DNA of 64,000 nt, from the NCBI RefSeq assembly GCF_008119785.1, contig NZ_VSFA01000024.1:20108-84107 (forward strand). Reading direction: 5' to 3'. Made by a program: the position numbers and the translations under genes. The notes below the pieces were generated by a model. It searched no databases and was not told the DNA's origin. It saw only the letters and a program-made list of their open reading frames with translations. Positions 26,564 through 35,277 of this stretch are shown here, in pieces. Within the stretch, counting starts at the first letter, position 1, and each line of letters opens with the position of its first letter. The stretch is from Micromonospora sp. MP36 (GTDB lineage: Bacteria > Actinomycetota > Actinomycetes > Mycobacteriales > Micromonosporaceae).

Positions 26564-27796
26564 CTGCGCAGCATCCGCGCCATCGCCGCCGTCGCCCTCG
26601 CCGGCGTGGGCCTCACGGTCGCCCTCACGGTGACCACGAGCACCCCCGCCGCGGCGGCGCCCAGCGCCGTCACCTGGGCCGACGAGTTCGACGGGGCGGC
26701 GGGCGCGCCGCCGGACGCCAGCAGGTGGCGCTACGACATCGGCGGCGGTGGCTGGGGCAACAACGAGCTGCAGTACTACACCTCGAGCACCCGCTACGCC
26801 GCCCTCGACGGCAACGGAAACCTGGTGATCACCGCCCGCCGGGAGAACCCGTCCGGCTACTGGTGCTGGTACGGCAGCTGCCAGTACACCTCGGCCCGGC
26901 TGGTGACCGCCGGCACGTTCACCCAGGCGTACGGGCGGTTCGAGGCGCGCATCAGGATCCCCCGGGGGCAGGGGCTCTGGCCGGCGTTCTGGATGCTGGG
27001 CAACGACATCGCCGCCAACCCGTGGCCCGACAACGGCGAGATCGACATCATGGAGAACATCGGCCGCGAGCCGTCCACCGGGCACGGCAGCCTGCACGGG
27101 CCGGGCTACTCCGGTCGCAACGCGCTGACCGGCCGGACCTCGCTGCCCCGCGGCCAGGCCCTCGCCGACGCGTTCCACACCTACACTGTCGACTGGGCGC
27201 CCGACTCCATCACCTGGTACCTCGACGGCGTGGCGTATTCCCGCAAGACCCCGGCGGACGCGGGCGGCGACCGGTGGGTCTTCGACCACCCGTTCTTCAT
27301 GGTCATGAACGTGGCGGTCGGCGGCAGGTGGCCCGGCTCCCCGGACGGCAGCACGGTCTTCCCGCAGGCGATGGTCGTCGACTACGTCCGGGTCCAGGCC
27401 TGGGACAACGCCGGCGACAACGGCACCCCAATCGTCGGCTTCGGCGACAAGTGCGTGGACGTCGCCGGCGCGAACATCGCCAACGGCACGGCCGTCCAGC
27501 TCTGGACCTGCAACGGCACCGCCGCCCAGCGCTGGAGCTGGCACGCCGACGGCTCGGTGCGCGCCCTCGGCAAGTGCCTCGACGTCACCGGCGGGTCGAC
27601 CGCCAACGGCGCCCGGGTGCAGCTCTACGACTGCAACGGCACCGGCGCACAGCGATGGGTGTTCACCTCCGCCGGGGACATCGTGAACCCGCAGGCCGAC
27701 AAGTGCCTGGACGCCACCGACGTCGGCTCCGTCGACGGCACCCGACTCCAGATCTGGGACTGCACCGGCGGCGCGAACCAGAAGTGGCGACGCTGA
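26564..27796 (+). CDS. Secreted GH16 endo-beta-glucanase with CBM13 (ricin-B) lectin domain
   Basis: About 410 residues. After a signal peptide (ALAGVGLTVALTVTTSTPAAAA) comes a GH16 jelly roll (about 35-280) with the catalytic GEIDIMEN motif, in which the two Glu are nucleophile and acid/base, plus WPAFWMLG and FHTYTVDWAP. Typical substrates are beta-1,3 (or mixed-linkage) glucans. The C-terminal ~125 residues form a beta-trefoil CBM13 with three QxW repeats (AQRWSW, AQRWVF, NQKWRR). No ATG/GTG/TTG lies at the right place: GGGAGGT (26551-26557) is six bases from CTG 26564, which I take as the start; ATC 26558 is the alternative. An upstream TTG near 26494 would give an atypically long N-region. 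Confidence 0.85.
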   Translation: MRSIRAIAAVALAGVGLTVALTVTTSTPAAAAPSAVTWADEFDGAAGAPPDASRWRYDIGGGGWGNNELQYYTSSTRYAALDGNGNLVITARRENPSGYWCWYGSCQYTSARLVTAGTFTQAYGRFEARIRIPRGQGLWPAFWMLGNDIAANPWPDNGEIDIMENIGREPSTGHGSLHGPGYSGRNALTGRTSLPRGQALADAFHTYTVDWAPDSITWYLDGVAYSRKTPADAGGDRWVFDHPFFMVMNVAVGGRWPGSPDGSTVFPQAMVVDYVRVQAWDNAGDNGTPIVGFGDKCVDVAGANIANGTAVQLWTCNGTAAQRWSWHADGSVRALGKCLDVTGGSTANGARVQLYDCNGTGAQRWVFTSAGDIVNPQADKCLDATDVGSVDGTRLQIWDCTGGANQKWRR

Positions 27797-27817
27797 GCGG
27801 ACCCGGCCCGACCGCCT

Positions 27818-27873
27818 CCGGCCCGGCGCGCGAGTCGCGCCAGGTCACCGACTGACGCGACGCGCCGGGCCGG
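27818..27873. terminator. Bidirectional terminator between GH16 and the TIR-NACHT gene
   Basis: Perfect 13-base arms 27818-27830 (CCGGCCCGGCGCG) and 27861-27873, with an inner GTCGCG/CGCGAC pairing in the 30-base loop, lie between convergent stops. Confidence 0.7.
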
Positions 27874-27878
27874 CTCGC

Positions 27879-30800
27879 TCAGAACGGCGCGTCCACCGAC
27901 AGCCGCCGCACCTGCGTGAGGTACGGGTCCAGCTCCCCCACCTCGAACCGGCAGGTGCCGATGACGTGCCAGAACTGGCCGCCCGGGTCACCGTCCAGTT
28001 TGTACCGGCCGTCGGGGCTGACCGCGGCCCAGCCGTCCGGCAGGCCGATCAGGGTGGTCCGCAACTGCGCGTGCTCCGGGTCCGCGACGTCCCACAGCCG
28101 GACGGTGCCGTCGTCCCCGGCGCTGGCGAGCAGGCTGCTGTCCGGGCTGAACGCCACCGACCAGACCCGCCGGGTGTGCGCGGCCAGGGTGCCGTGCAGC
28201 CGGCCGGTGCCCGGATCCCAGAGCCGGATGATCAGGTCGTCGCCGGCGGTGGCGAGCAGCGCGCCGTTCGGGCTGAACGCGCAGGACCAGAGCCGGCCGG
28301 TGTGCTCGGTGAGCACCGTGCGCCGCTCGCCGGTGAGCACGTCCCACACCACGGCGGTGCCGTCGTTGCTGGCGCTGGCGAGCAGCGTCCCCTCGGTGTT
28401 GAAGGACACCCCGTACACCCGGTCGGTGTGGTGTTCGAGGGTGAGCCGGCAGGTCGCGGTGGCCGCGTCCCAGAGCCGGACGAGGCGGTCGTCGCAGCCG
28501 GTGGCGATGGTCTCGCCGTCCGGGCTGAACGCGACCGCCCGCACCCGCCCCTGGTGCGGGGTGAGCGTGGCGAAGTGCCGGCCGGTGCGTCGGTACCAGA
28601 GCCGTACGGTGTCGTCGTCGTTGGCGGTGGCCAACGCGTCGCCGTCGGGGCTGAACGCGGCCGCCCAGACGTGGTCGGTGTCCACGTTGAGTTCCCGCTC
28701 GTCGACGCCGGTGTCGGTGTTCCACAGGTGGACCCCGCCGTCGCCGCTGGGCGAGGCGACCAACGACTCGCCCGGGCAGAACACCGCGGAGAGCAGCCGG
28801 TCGGCCGGGCTGGCGAGCTGCCGCACCAGCCGGCCGGTGCGCGGCTCCCAGAGTCGTACCACGCCGTCGTTGCCGCAGGCGGCCAGCACCTCACCGTCGT
28901 CGCGGAAGGACAGCGCGGTGACCCGCCGGCCGTGCCCGCGCAGGGTGTGCTGGAGCTGCCCGGTGCGGACGTCCCACATCCGGGTGGTGCCGTCGTTGCT
29001 GCTGCTGGCCACCTGCGCCTGGTCCGGCCGCCAGACCACCGGCCAGACCGAGCCGCGGTGCCGGGTCAGCTCGTGCCGGGGCTGGCCGTCGGCGGTGTCC
29101 CAGAGCTGGATGGCGCCGTCGCTGGCGGCCGTGGCGAGCAGGCTGCCGTCGCCGTTGAACCGGACGCTGTAGATCGCGCCGCGCTGCCGGCCCAGCACGC
29201 GCACCGGCCGCCCGGTCTCCACCTCCCACAGGCGGATCGCGCCGTGGGTGTCGCCGGTGGCCATCAGCGCGCCGTCCGGGTGCACGTCGAGGGCGTACAC
29301 GTCGGCCTCGTGGCCGCGCGGCTGGCGCAGCAGCTCGCCGTCGGCGGCCCGGCGGATCCACACCCGGCCGTGCTGGCCGACCGCGACCAGCGACCGGCCG
29401 TCGGGGGTGTGCACCACCCGGTAGACCACCTCCGGCTCCCGCGCCTCGAAGGCGAGGTCGCCGGAGGTGATGTCCCAGCCGCGGATCACGCCGGCGCTGT
29501 CCACCACCACGACCCGCCGGCCGTCTGGGCTGAACGAGGTGCCCCAGATGGGCGCGGCGTGCCCGGGCCACTCCTGACGCAGCCGGGCGGTCCGGGTGTC
29601 GTAGAGGCGGACCACTCCCGCGGCGTCGCCCACCACCAACCGGCCCCGCGCCCCGTCGGTGAGCAGCGGCCAGACCCAGCCGGCGAAGACGTCCTCGATG
29701 ACGTGCCGCACGTCGCCGTGGTCGGCGTCCCACAGCCGTACGGTGAGGTCGGCCGCGCCGGTGACCAGCTGGTGCGAGGCGGCGTCGAAGCGGACCGCGT
29801 ACACCCGCCCCCGATGGCCCTGCAGGGTACGCACCGGCAGGCCGCTGGCGGTGTCGCAGATCAGCACGCCACCGTCGTCGCTGCCGACGGCGAGCACCGC
29901 CCCGTCCGGGCTGTACGCGACCGGCACCGGCAGCCGGCCCACCTCGAAGCCGTAGGAGACGCCGACGGCGGGTGGGGCCAGGCCCGGCGCCACCGGGCGG
30001 CCCGGGGCGACCACCGCGCCACGCAGCTCCGGCGCGCGCAGCAGCGCCGGGTCCGCCGTCACGTCGATCAGGGCGGCCCGGTGCCAGCTGCTGCCGGTGA
30101 TCTCGGCGCCGCGCAGGTCGGCGCGGAACAGCCGGGCGCCGGCCAGCTCCGCCCCGCGCAGGTCGGCGCCGGCCAGCCGGGCCTGGTCGAGACGGGCGCC
30201 GCGCAGCCGGGCGTGCTCCAGCCGGGCCTCGGCCAGGTTGGTGGCGACCAGGCGGGTGTCGGTCAGGTCGGCGGACGTCAGGTCCGCCCCGGTCAGCTCC
30301 CGGTGGGACAGGTCCTCGCCGCGCAGCACCGCGCCGCGCAGGTCGGCCCGGTCGGGCAGCCGCAGCCGGGCGCTGAGCCGCAACGCGTTGGCCCGGACCG
30401 TCTCCCCCGCCGTCTCGTCCCCGAGCATCCGGGAGGTCCAGGCCGTGCACCGGGCGGGGTCGGCGAGATCGCCGAGGAACTCCACGGTGAGCGCCGACAG
30501 CGGGCGCACCGCCAGGGCCGCCGGCTCTTCCCCCCGGTTGATCTGGGCGGCGATCCCCTCGGCGACCAGCCACTCCATCACCGAGGTGTGGATGAACCCG
30601 AACAGGCCGTCGTCGGTCCGGATCAGCAGGCTGCCGGCACCGACCGCGTGCACCGCCTGCGGCCCGGACAGCCGGGACTCCGCCAGCCCGGCGAGCTGGC
30701 CAGCGGTCTCGGCCAGCTCGGCCAGCCGCAGGTAGGACTCCCCGCTCTCCCAGAGCTGGAACGCCAGCCGGCTCACCGCGTGCCACAGCTCGGGGCGGCG

Positions 30801-33704
30801 CAGGCTCACCGGCGCCCCGGGCACCCCCTGGGTGCGCCGCTCCTCGAAGTCCAGCCAGGACTCCAGGATCTCCCGGTAGAGCGCCGCCGCGCTGAACGCG
30901 CCGCCGGCCCCCGCCACGGCCGCCAGCCGACCCTCGTCCAGGTTGGCGATGAAGCCGAGCATCCGCGGGTTGCGGGACAACCCGAGCAGGTCCTTCACCC
31001 CGGCGAGCAGGTCCAACCGCTGGCGGGCGGCCCGCTCGTCGCCGCCGTAGCGGTGGCGCAGGAAGGTCTCGATCTGCCCGGGGGTGAAGTCCTCGATGGC
31101 CAGCACCCGGCGGTGCGGCAGCAGCCCGACCCGCTCACCCAGGGCGGTCAGCACCTGTGAGTTGGTCTTGAAGTGCTGGGTGCGGCTGCTCACCACGATC
31201 TTGGCGTTGCCCTCGGCCGCCTGCAGCAGCGTCTCCAGGTGGTCGGCCGCCCGGTCGTACGTCACCCGGGCCACCAGCTCGTCGAAGCCGTCGAAGAGCA
31301 GCACGATCCGCCCCTGGCGGAGCATGTAGCGGAACGCCTTGAGGTCGATCACCTGCTCGCCGTGGTTGGCCAGGTGCGCGGCCACCAGGCCGTCCACCGA
31401 GTGCGCCTTGTCCAGGGCGCGCAGCTCCACCAGGATCGGGATCAGGTCGGGAGCGGCGGTGGGCAGCCGGCGGGCCACCTCGCGCAGCGCGAACGTCTTG
31501 CCCCGGCCGAAGTCGCCGAGTACCAGCACGAACCGGCCGTCCGGCGCGGAGGCCAGCTCCAGCAGCTCGTCCACCACGTCCTCGCGGACCCGCTGGTCCG
31601 CGCCGACCAGGTGCCGGTAGCGCTGCGGCACGTACTGGCCGGGGGGATAGAGCCGGTCGGCCTGGAGCCGGGCGGTCTGCGCGGCCACGTATTCGCGCAG
31701 GTCGAGCAGGCCCTGGAACTCGGTCAGGTGCAGCACCCGTACGCCGCGCCGCTGCGCCGCCTCGGCCAGCCCGCGCGGCGCCCGGTCGCCGTCGTAGACC
31801 AGCTCGGAGGGGATGTCCGGGTCGGTGGCGTGCACCCGCCGGGCGAAGTGGTCGACGTCCGCGGGGGTCGGGGTGCCCACGTGCGCGCCGACCCGCTGCT
31901 GCCGGATCACCCCGTCGGACCGGTAGGTGACGAACAGGTGCGGCGGCTCGGCCGACACCCGGCGGACCAGCACCCGGTCGTGCCGTGCCTCGCAGACCTC
32001 GGCCAGCCGGTCCAGCAGCCGGTCCAGCGGGGCCGGCGGCACCACGGCCGGCGCGGCGGCCCGCCCGTCGGCCGGCGCGGCCTGGGTGGGCCCCTCGGCC
32101 GGGGTGGGCAGCCGCGGGTCGGGCACCTGGGCCGGGCCGGTCGCCCCGAACGTGGCCGCCGCCCGCGGCCAGGCGGCCGCCGTCGGCTCGCCCACGTCGT
32201 GCCGGTCGTCGCGGCCGAGCACCCAGCGGGTCATCCCGTCGGCGGCGAGTCGCAGCACCTGCGCCCGGCCGTCGCGGGAGGCGGTGGCCACCGGCACCAC
32301 CGGGTCGACCCGCGCGCCGGACGCGGCGTCGGACAGGAGCAGGTTGAGCATCGGACCGACCAGGCGGTGGAACGAGGCGCGGTCGCGCAGCGTCACCCCG
32401 TCCGGGACGGCCAGCTCGTCGGCGTACGGGGTGCGCCCGCCCGGGGCGTGCGCCATTGCGCCCAGCCGCAGCCAGCCGGACTGCTGGTAGTGGCGCAGCC
32501 GCTGGGCGAACCAGGTGGACTGGGCCTCGCCCAGGAAGCCGTACCGGTCCTCCTCACGGTGGGTGATCGCGATGGTGGAGTTCAGCCCGGCCACCACCAC
32601 CCGCAGGTCCGGCACCGGGAACAGCGTCCACGGCTGCTCGCTGTCGAAGATCCGGTCGTCGAGGCCCTGGTAGAGCTCGTCGAAGAGCCGGGCGTAGTGC
32701 CGCCACTTCGGCCAGTACGGCGGCTGCGGGTCGACGTCGTCGGCCTCGCAGGTGGCGAAGTAGGCACGGCTGGCCGCCATGGTGACGTCACGCGGGCCGG
32801 GCACCACGACCAGGCGGTGCGGCTCCAACCCGAGCAGCACCCGCAACCCGGTGAGAAAGGTGAGCGCGTCGGAGAACTCGCGTGGGCTGCCCGACTCGGT
32901 CAGATTGCCGGCCACCACCAGCAGGTCCGGCCGGGGTACCCCGTCGTTCACCAGCAGGGTCAGGTCACCCATCAGGTGTTCCTGCAGCTCGCCGGGGGTG
33001 ACCGGGGCGCCCGGCTCGATCACGCCCCGGCCGAAGCGCGGCCCGGCCACCTGGAGCACGGTCAGCGTGCCCCGGGTCGCCGGCACGGTCGCCGCCGCGG
33101 GCGGGAACGGCGGCGGGTTGATCGGCGTACGCCGGGCTCGGCGCGGCGCGGGCGGACCGGCGACGGGTGCGGCGAGCACCCCGGCCGGGTCGGCGGGATG
33201 GTGCGGGAAGGCCGGTTGCCGGACCGGTTTGGCCCGCCCGTCGAGCGCCTCGCCGATCCGGTCCAGCACCCGGGCCCGCGCCTGCCCCGGGTCGGTGACC
33301 CCGACCAGGTCGACGTACGTGATGGTGGCGAGCAGCCCGTCGATCGGGCAGTCCTCGACCCGGACGGTGACCAGCTTGTTGCCGGTGCCGTCCGGGTCGG
33401 CGCGCAGCGCGGCCTGCCACTCCAGCTTCCCGTACGTGGAGTGCAGGTAGCGTTCGGAGAGGACGGCGACCACGACGGCCGCCTCCCGCACCCCACGGTC
33501 CATGAAGTCGATGAAGTTGGTGCCGGCGACGAAGTCCCACGCCTGGAGCAGGGTGCGGTAGCCGGCGGCCTCGAACTCCCAGGCCAGCCACGTCGCCCAG
33601 CGCTCGTCGGCCGGCGAGTAGCTGATGAAGAAGTCGATGGGGCGGTCGGACCGGGTCGGGTGCGCGCCTACAGCCACCCGGCCATTATGGCCACCCATCG
33701 TCAA
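27879..33704 (-). CDS. TIR / pseudo-phosphoesterase / NACHT / pentapeptide / WD40 STAND protein (NLR-like)
   Basis: 1941 residues from TTG 33704 (GAGGGTG eight bases upstream); ATG 33698 is an alternative. Domains in order: TIR, about 20-158 (IDFFISYSPADERWATWL; the Glu of KLEWQAAL, residue 95, sits at the usual NADase position); calcineurin-like phosphoesterase fold, about 213-480, with its metal ligands replaced; an unassigned alpha/beta region, 560-670; NACHT NTPase, about 700-1050, with Walker A GDFGRGKT (730-737), Walker B VLLFDGFDEL (801-810) and SSRTQHF; pentapeptide repeats, about 1118-1205 (ADLTSADL, ADLRGAEL); then 14-15 WD40 repeats, about 1258-1876, enough for two propellers, and a RFEVGELDPYL tail. 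This is an NLR-like layout: WD40 sensor, NACHT switch, TIR effector that would deplete NAD on oligomerisation. No partner gene is adjacent. Immune function is inference from architecture. Confidence 0.9.
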   Translation of the reverse strand: MTMGGHNGRVAVGAHPTRSDRPIDFFISYSPADERWATWLAWEFEAAGYRTLLQAWDFVAGTNFIDFMDRGVREAAVVVAVLSERYLHSTYGKLEWQAALRADPDGTGNKLVTVRVEDCPIDGLLATITYVDLVGVTDPGQARARVLDRIGEALDGRAKPVRQPAFPHHPADPAGVLAAPVAGPPAPRRARRTPINPPPFPPAAATVPATRGTLTVLQVAGPRFGRGVIEPGAPVTPGELQEHLMGDLTLLVNDGVPRPDLLVVAGNLTESGSPREFSDALTFLTGLRVLLGLEPHRLVVVPGPRDVTMAASRAYFATCEADDVDPQPPYWPKWRHYARLFDELYQGLDDRIFDSEQPWTLFPVPDLRVVVAGLNSTIAITHREEDRYGFLGEAQSTWFAQRLRHYQQSGWLRLGAMAHAPGGRTPYADELAVPDGVTLRDRASFHRLVGPMLNLLLSDAASGARVDPVVPVATASRDGRAQVLRLAADGMTRWVLGRDDRHDVGEPTAAAWPRAAATFGATGPAQVPDPRLPTPAEGPTQAAPADGRAAAPAVVPPAPLDRLLDRLAEVCEARHDRVLVRRVSAEPPHLFVTYRSDGVIRQQRVGAHVGTPTPADVDHFARRVHATDPDIPSELVYDGDRAPRGLAEAAQRRGVRVLHLTEFQGLLDLREYVAAQTARLQADRLYPPGQYVPQRYRHLVGADQRVREDVVDELLELASAPDGRFVLVLGDFGRGKTFALREVARRLPTAAPDLIPILVELRALDKAHSVDGLVAAHLANHGEQVIDLKAFRYMLRQGRIVLLFDGFDELVARVTYDRAADHLETLLQAAEGNAKIVVSSRTQHFKTNSQVLTALGERVGLLPHRRVLAIEDFTPGQIETFLRHRYGGDERAARQRLDLLAGVKDLLGLSRNPRMLGFIANLDEGRLAAVAGAGGAFSAAALYREILESWLDFEERRTQGVPGAPVSLRRPELWHAVSRLAFQLWESGESYLRLAELAETAGQLAGLAESRLSGPQAVHAVGAGSLLIRTDDGLFGFIHTSVMEWLVAEGIAAQINRGEEPAALAVRPLSALTVEFLGDLADPARCTAWTSRMLGDETAGETVRANALRLSARLRLPDRADLRGAVLRGEDLSHRELTGADLTSADLTDTRLVATNLAEARLEHARLRGARLDQARLAGADLRGAELAGARLFRADLRGAEITGSSWHRAALIDVTADPALLRAPELRGAVVAPGRPVAPGLAPPAVGVSYGFEVGRLPVPVAYSPDGAVLAVGSDDGGVLICDTASGLPVRTLQGHRGRVYAVRFDAASHQLVTGAADLTVRLWDADHGDVRHVIEDVFAGWVWPLLTDGARGRLVVGDAAGVVRLYDTRTARLRQEWPGHAAPIWGTSFSPDGRRVVVVDSAGVIRGWDITSGDLAFEAREPEVVYRVVHTPDGRSLVAVGQHGRVWIRRAADGELLRQPRGHEADVYALDVHPDGALMATGDTHGAIRLWEVETGRPVRVLGRQRGAIYSVRFNGDGSLLATAASDGAIQLWDTADGQPRHELTRHRGSVWPVVWRPDQAQVASSSNDGTTRMWDVRTGQLQHTLRGHGRRVTALSFRDDGEVLAACGNDGVVRLWEPRTGRLVRQLASPADRLLSAVFCPGESLVASPSGDGGVHLWNTDTGVDERELNVDTDHVWAAAFSPDGDALATANDDDTVRLWYRRTGRHFATLTPHQGRVRAVAFSPDGETIATGCDDRLVRLWDAATATCRLTLEHHTDRVYGVSFNTEGTLLASASNDGTAVVWDVLTGERRTVLTEHTGRLWSCAFSPNGALLATAGDDLIIRLWDPGTGRLHGTLAAHTRRVWSVAFSPDSSLLASAGDDGTVRLWDVADPEHAQLRTTLIGLPDGWAAVSPDGRYKLDGDPGGQFWHVIGTCRFEVGELDPYLTQVRRLSVDAPF

Positions 33705-33773
33705 TTCGTGGACACCCTCGGCAGCCGTGTGGGGCGCCGCCGGGCGGGCGCGCGTGTGCGAGGATCACGGGTC

Positions 33774-35006
33774 GTGGAGACCGTCGGCGAGCCACCGTCC
33801 GCCGCACCGGACCGATCCCGTTGGGGCCGGCTGCACGTACTGGACTGGATCGCGATCGGGCTGGCCGCGGGTGGCGTCCTCTGCGTCCTCACCGGACTGC
33901 TCCCCCGCGCGGACGCCGAGGCCACCGTACGCCGGATCCTCCCCATCCTGATCTTCCTCGGCACGGTGGTGGTGCTGGCCGAACTGACCGCGGTGGCCGG
34001 GGTCTTCGACGCGCTCGCCGCTCGGGTGGCGATCACCGCGCGGGGGAGCTACCGCACGCTGTTCTGGCTCTGCGTCGGCTTCGCCTCGGTCACCACCATC
34101 GCGCTCAACCTGGACACCACCGCCGTCCTGCTCACCCCGGTGATGATCGCGCTGGCCCGCAAGCTCGGCGTGCCGCCGACGCCGCTGGCGATGACCACGG
34201 TGTGGCTGGCCAACACGGCGAGCCTGCTGCTGCCGGTGTCCAACCTGACCAACATCCTGGCCAGCGACCGGATCGGGCTGGCACCGGTGCCGTGGGCGGC
34301 CCGGATGTGGTGGCCGCAACTGGTCGCCATCGTGATCACCATGCTGCTGCTGTGGTGGTGGTACTGGCGGCCGGCGCGGGCCGGCGCCGATCCGTTCGTC
34401 CCACCGCCGCCGCACGTGCCGCCCGACCGGGTGCTGTACCGCACCGCGTTCGGCGCGTGCCTGCTCTTCGTCGCCGGGATCCTCGTCGGGGTCGAGATCG
34501 GAGTCGCCTCCGGGGTGGCCGCGGCGATCCTGGTCGCCGGTTTCGCCCTGCGCGCCCGGCGCAGCCTGACGCTCCACCTCGTCCCGTGGCGGCTGCTGGT
34601 GTTCGTCACCGGGCTGTTCCTGGTGGTGCAGACCATCGGCCGGCACGGCCTGGACACCGTGATGGGCACGCTGATCGGCACCGACCCCGGCGCCGAGGGT
34701 GCGTTGCGGGCCGGCGCCGTCGGCGCGCTCTTCGCCAACGTGGTCAACAACCTGCCCGCGTACGTGGCCGGCGAGGCGGTCATCGCCGTCGACCATCACA
34801 CCCAGTTGCTGGCCCTGCTGGTGGGCACCAACGTCGGGCCGCTGGCCACCCCGTGGGCGTCGCTCGCCACCCTGATCTGGTACGAGCGCTGCCGGGCCGC
34901 CGGGGTGGCCGTCCCGCTGGGCCGGTTCGTCGCCACCAGCGCCGTCCTCGCCGTGCTCGGCACCACGGCCACCGTCGCCGCCCTGCTGCTCGGCTCGCCG
35001 GCCTGA
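33774..35006 (+). CDS. ArsB/SLC13-like anion permease
   Basis: 410 residues from GTG 33774, with GAGGA nine bases upstream. Eleven or twelve membrane helices. Family signatures include LNLDTTAVLLTPVMIALARKLG, LANTASLLLPVSNLTNI and a second half-repeat LFANVVNNLPAYVAGEA with NVGPLATPWASLATLIW. These resemble the ArsB/NhaD/SLC13 ion-transporter superfamily, which moves arsenite or dicarboxylates. No arsR, arsC or arsA is adjacent, so arsenite as substrate is unproven. It is divergent from the TIR-NACHT gene across a 69-base gap. Confidence 0.85.
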   Translation: METVGEPPSAAPDRSRWGRLHVLDWIAIGLAAGGVLCVLTGLLPRADAEATVRRILPILIFLGTVVVLAELTAVAGVFDALAARVAITARGSYRTLFWLCVGFASVTTIALNLDTTAVLLTPVMIALARKLGVPPTPLAMTTVWLANTASLLLPVSNLTNILASDRIGLAPVPWAARMWWPQLVAIVITMLLLWWWYWRPARAGADPFVPPPPHVPPDRVLYRTAFGACLLFVAGILVGVEIGVASGVAAAILVAGFALRARRSLTLHLVPWRLLVFVTGLFLVVQTIGRHGLDTVMGTLIGTDPGAEGALRAGAVGALFANVVNNLPAYVAGEAVIAVDHHTQLLALLVGTNVGPLATPWASLATLIWYERCRAAGVAVPLGRFVATSAVLAVLGTTATVAALLLGSPA

Positions 35007-35277
35007 CCGCGGCTGCCTCGGTCCGTGAGTTGACTGCCCGGCACCGAGCCTTCGCCGGTCACCGTGGCCCAGGCGCCCCGGCAGCCACGTGCCGCACGCC
35101 GCCTGCCGCATGCTCTTGACCAGCCGTGACGGGTGTCGATACGGTCGCTTGATCTTGCCCTGGGGACGGCAGTCCGGGCCGCGGCGCCGAGCCTGGCGAC
35201 CTGGCGGACGGAGGTGAGACGCCGGTCTCGCTCGCCCGCCCTTGTCCATGCAACGACAGCAAGGGGATGAATGCGAA

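Noticed and set aside
27966..31160. A 1064-residue open frame antisense to the TIR-NACHT gene
   Set aside because: Repetitive, Pro/Gly/Val-rich and low in recognisable structure; a shadow of the WD40 region.
33774..35006. An arsenic resistance operon
   Set aside because: Only an ArsB-like permease is present, without arsR, arsC or arsA.
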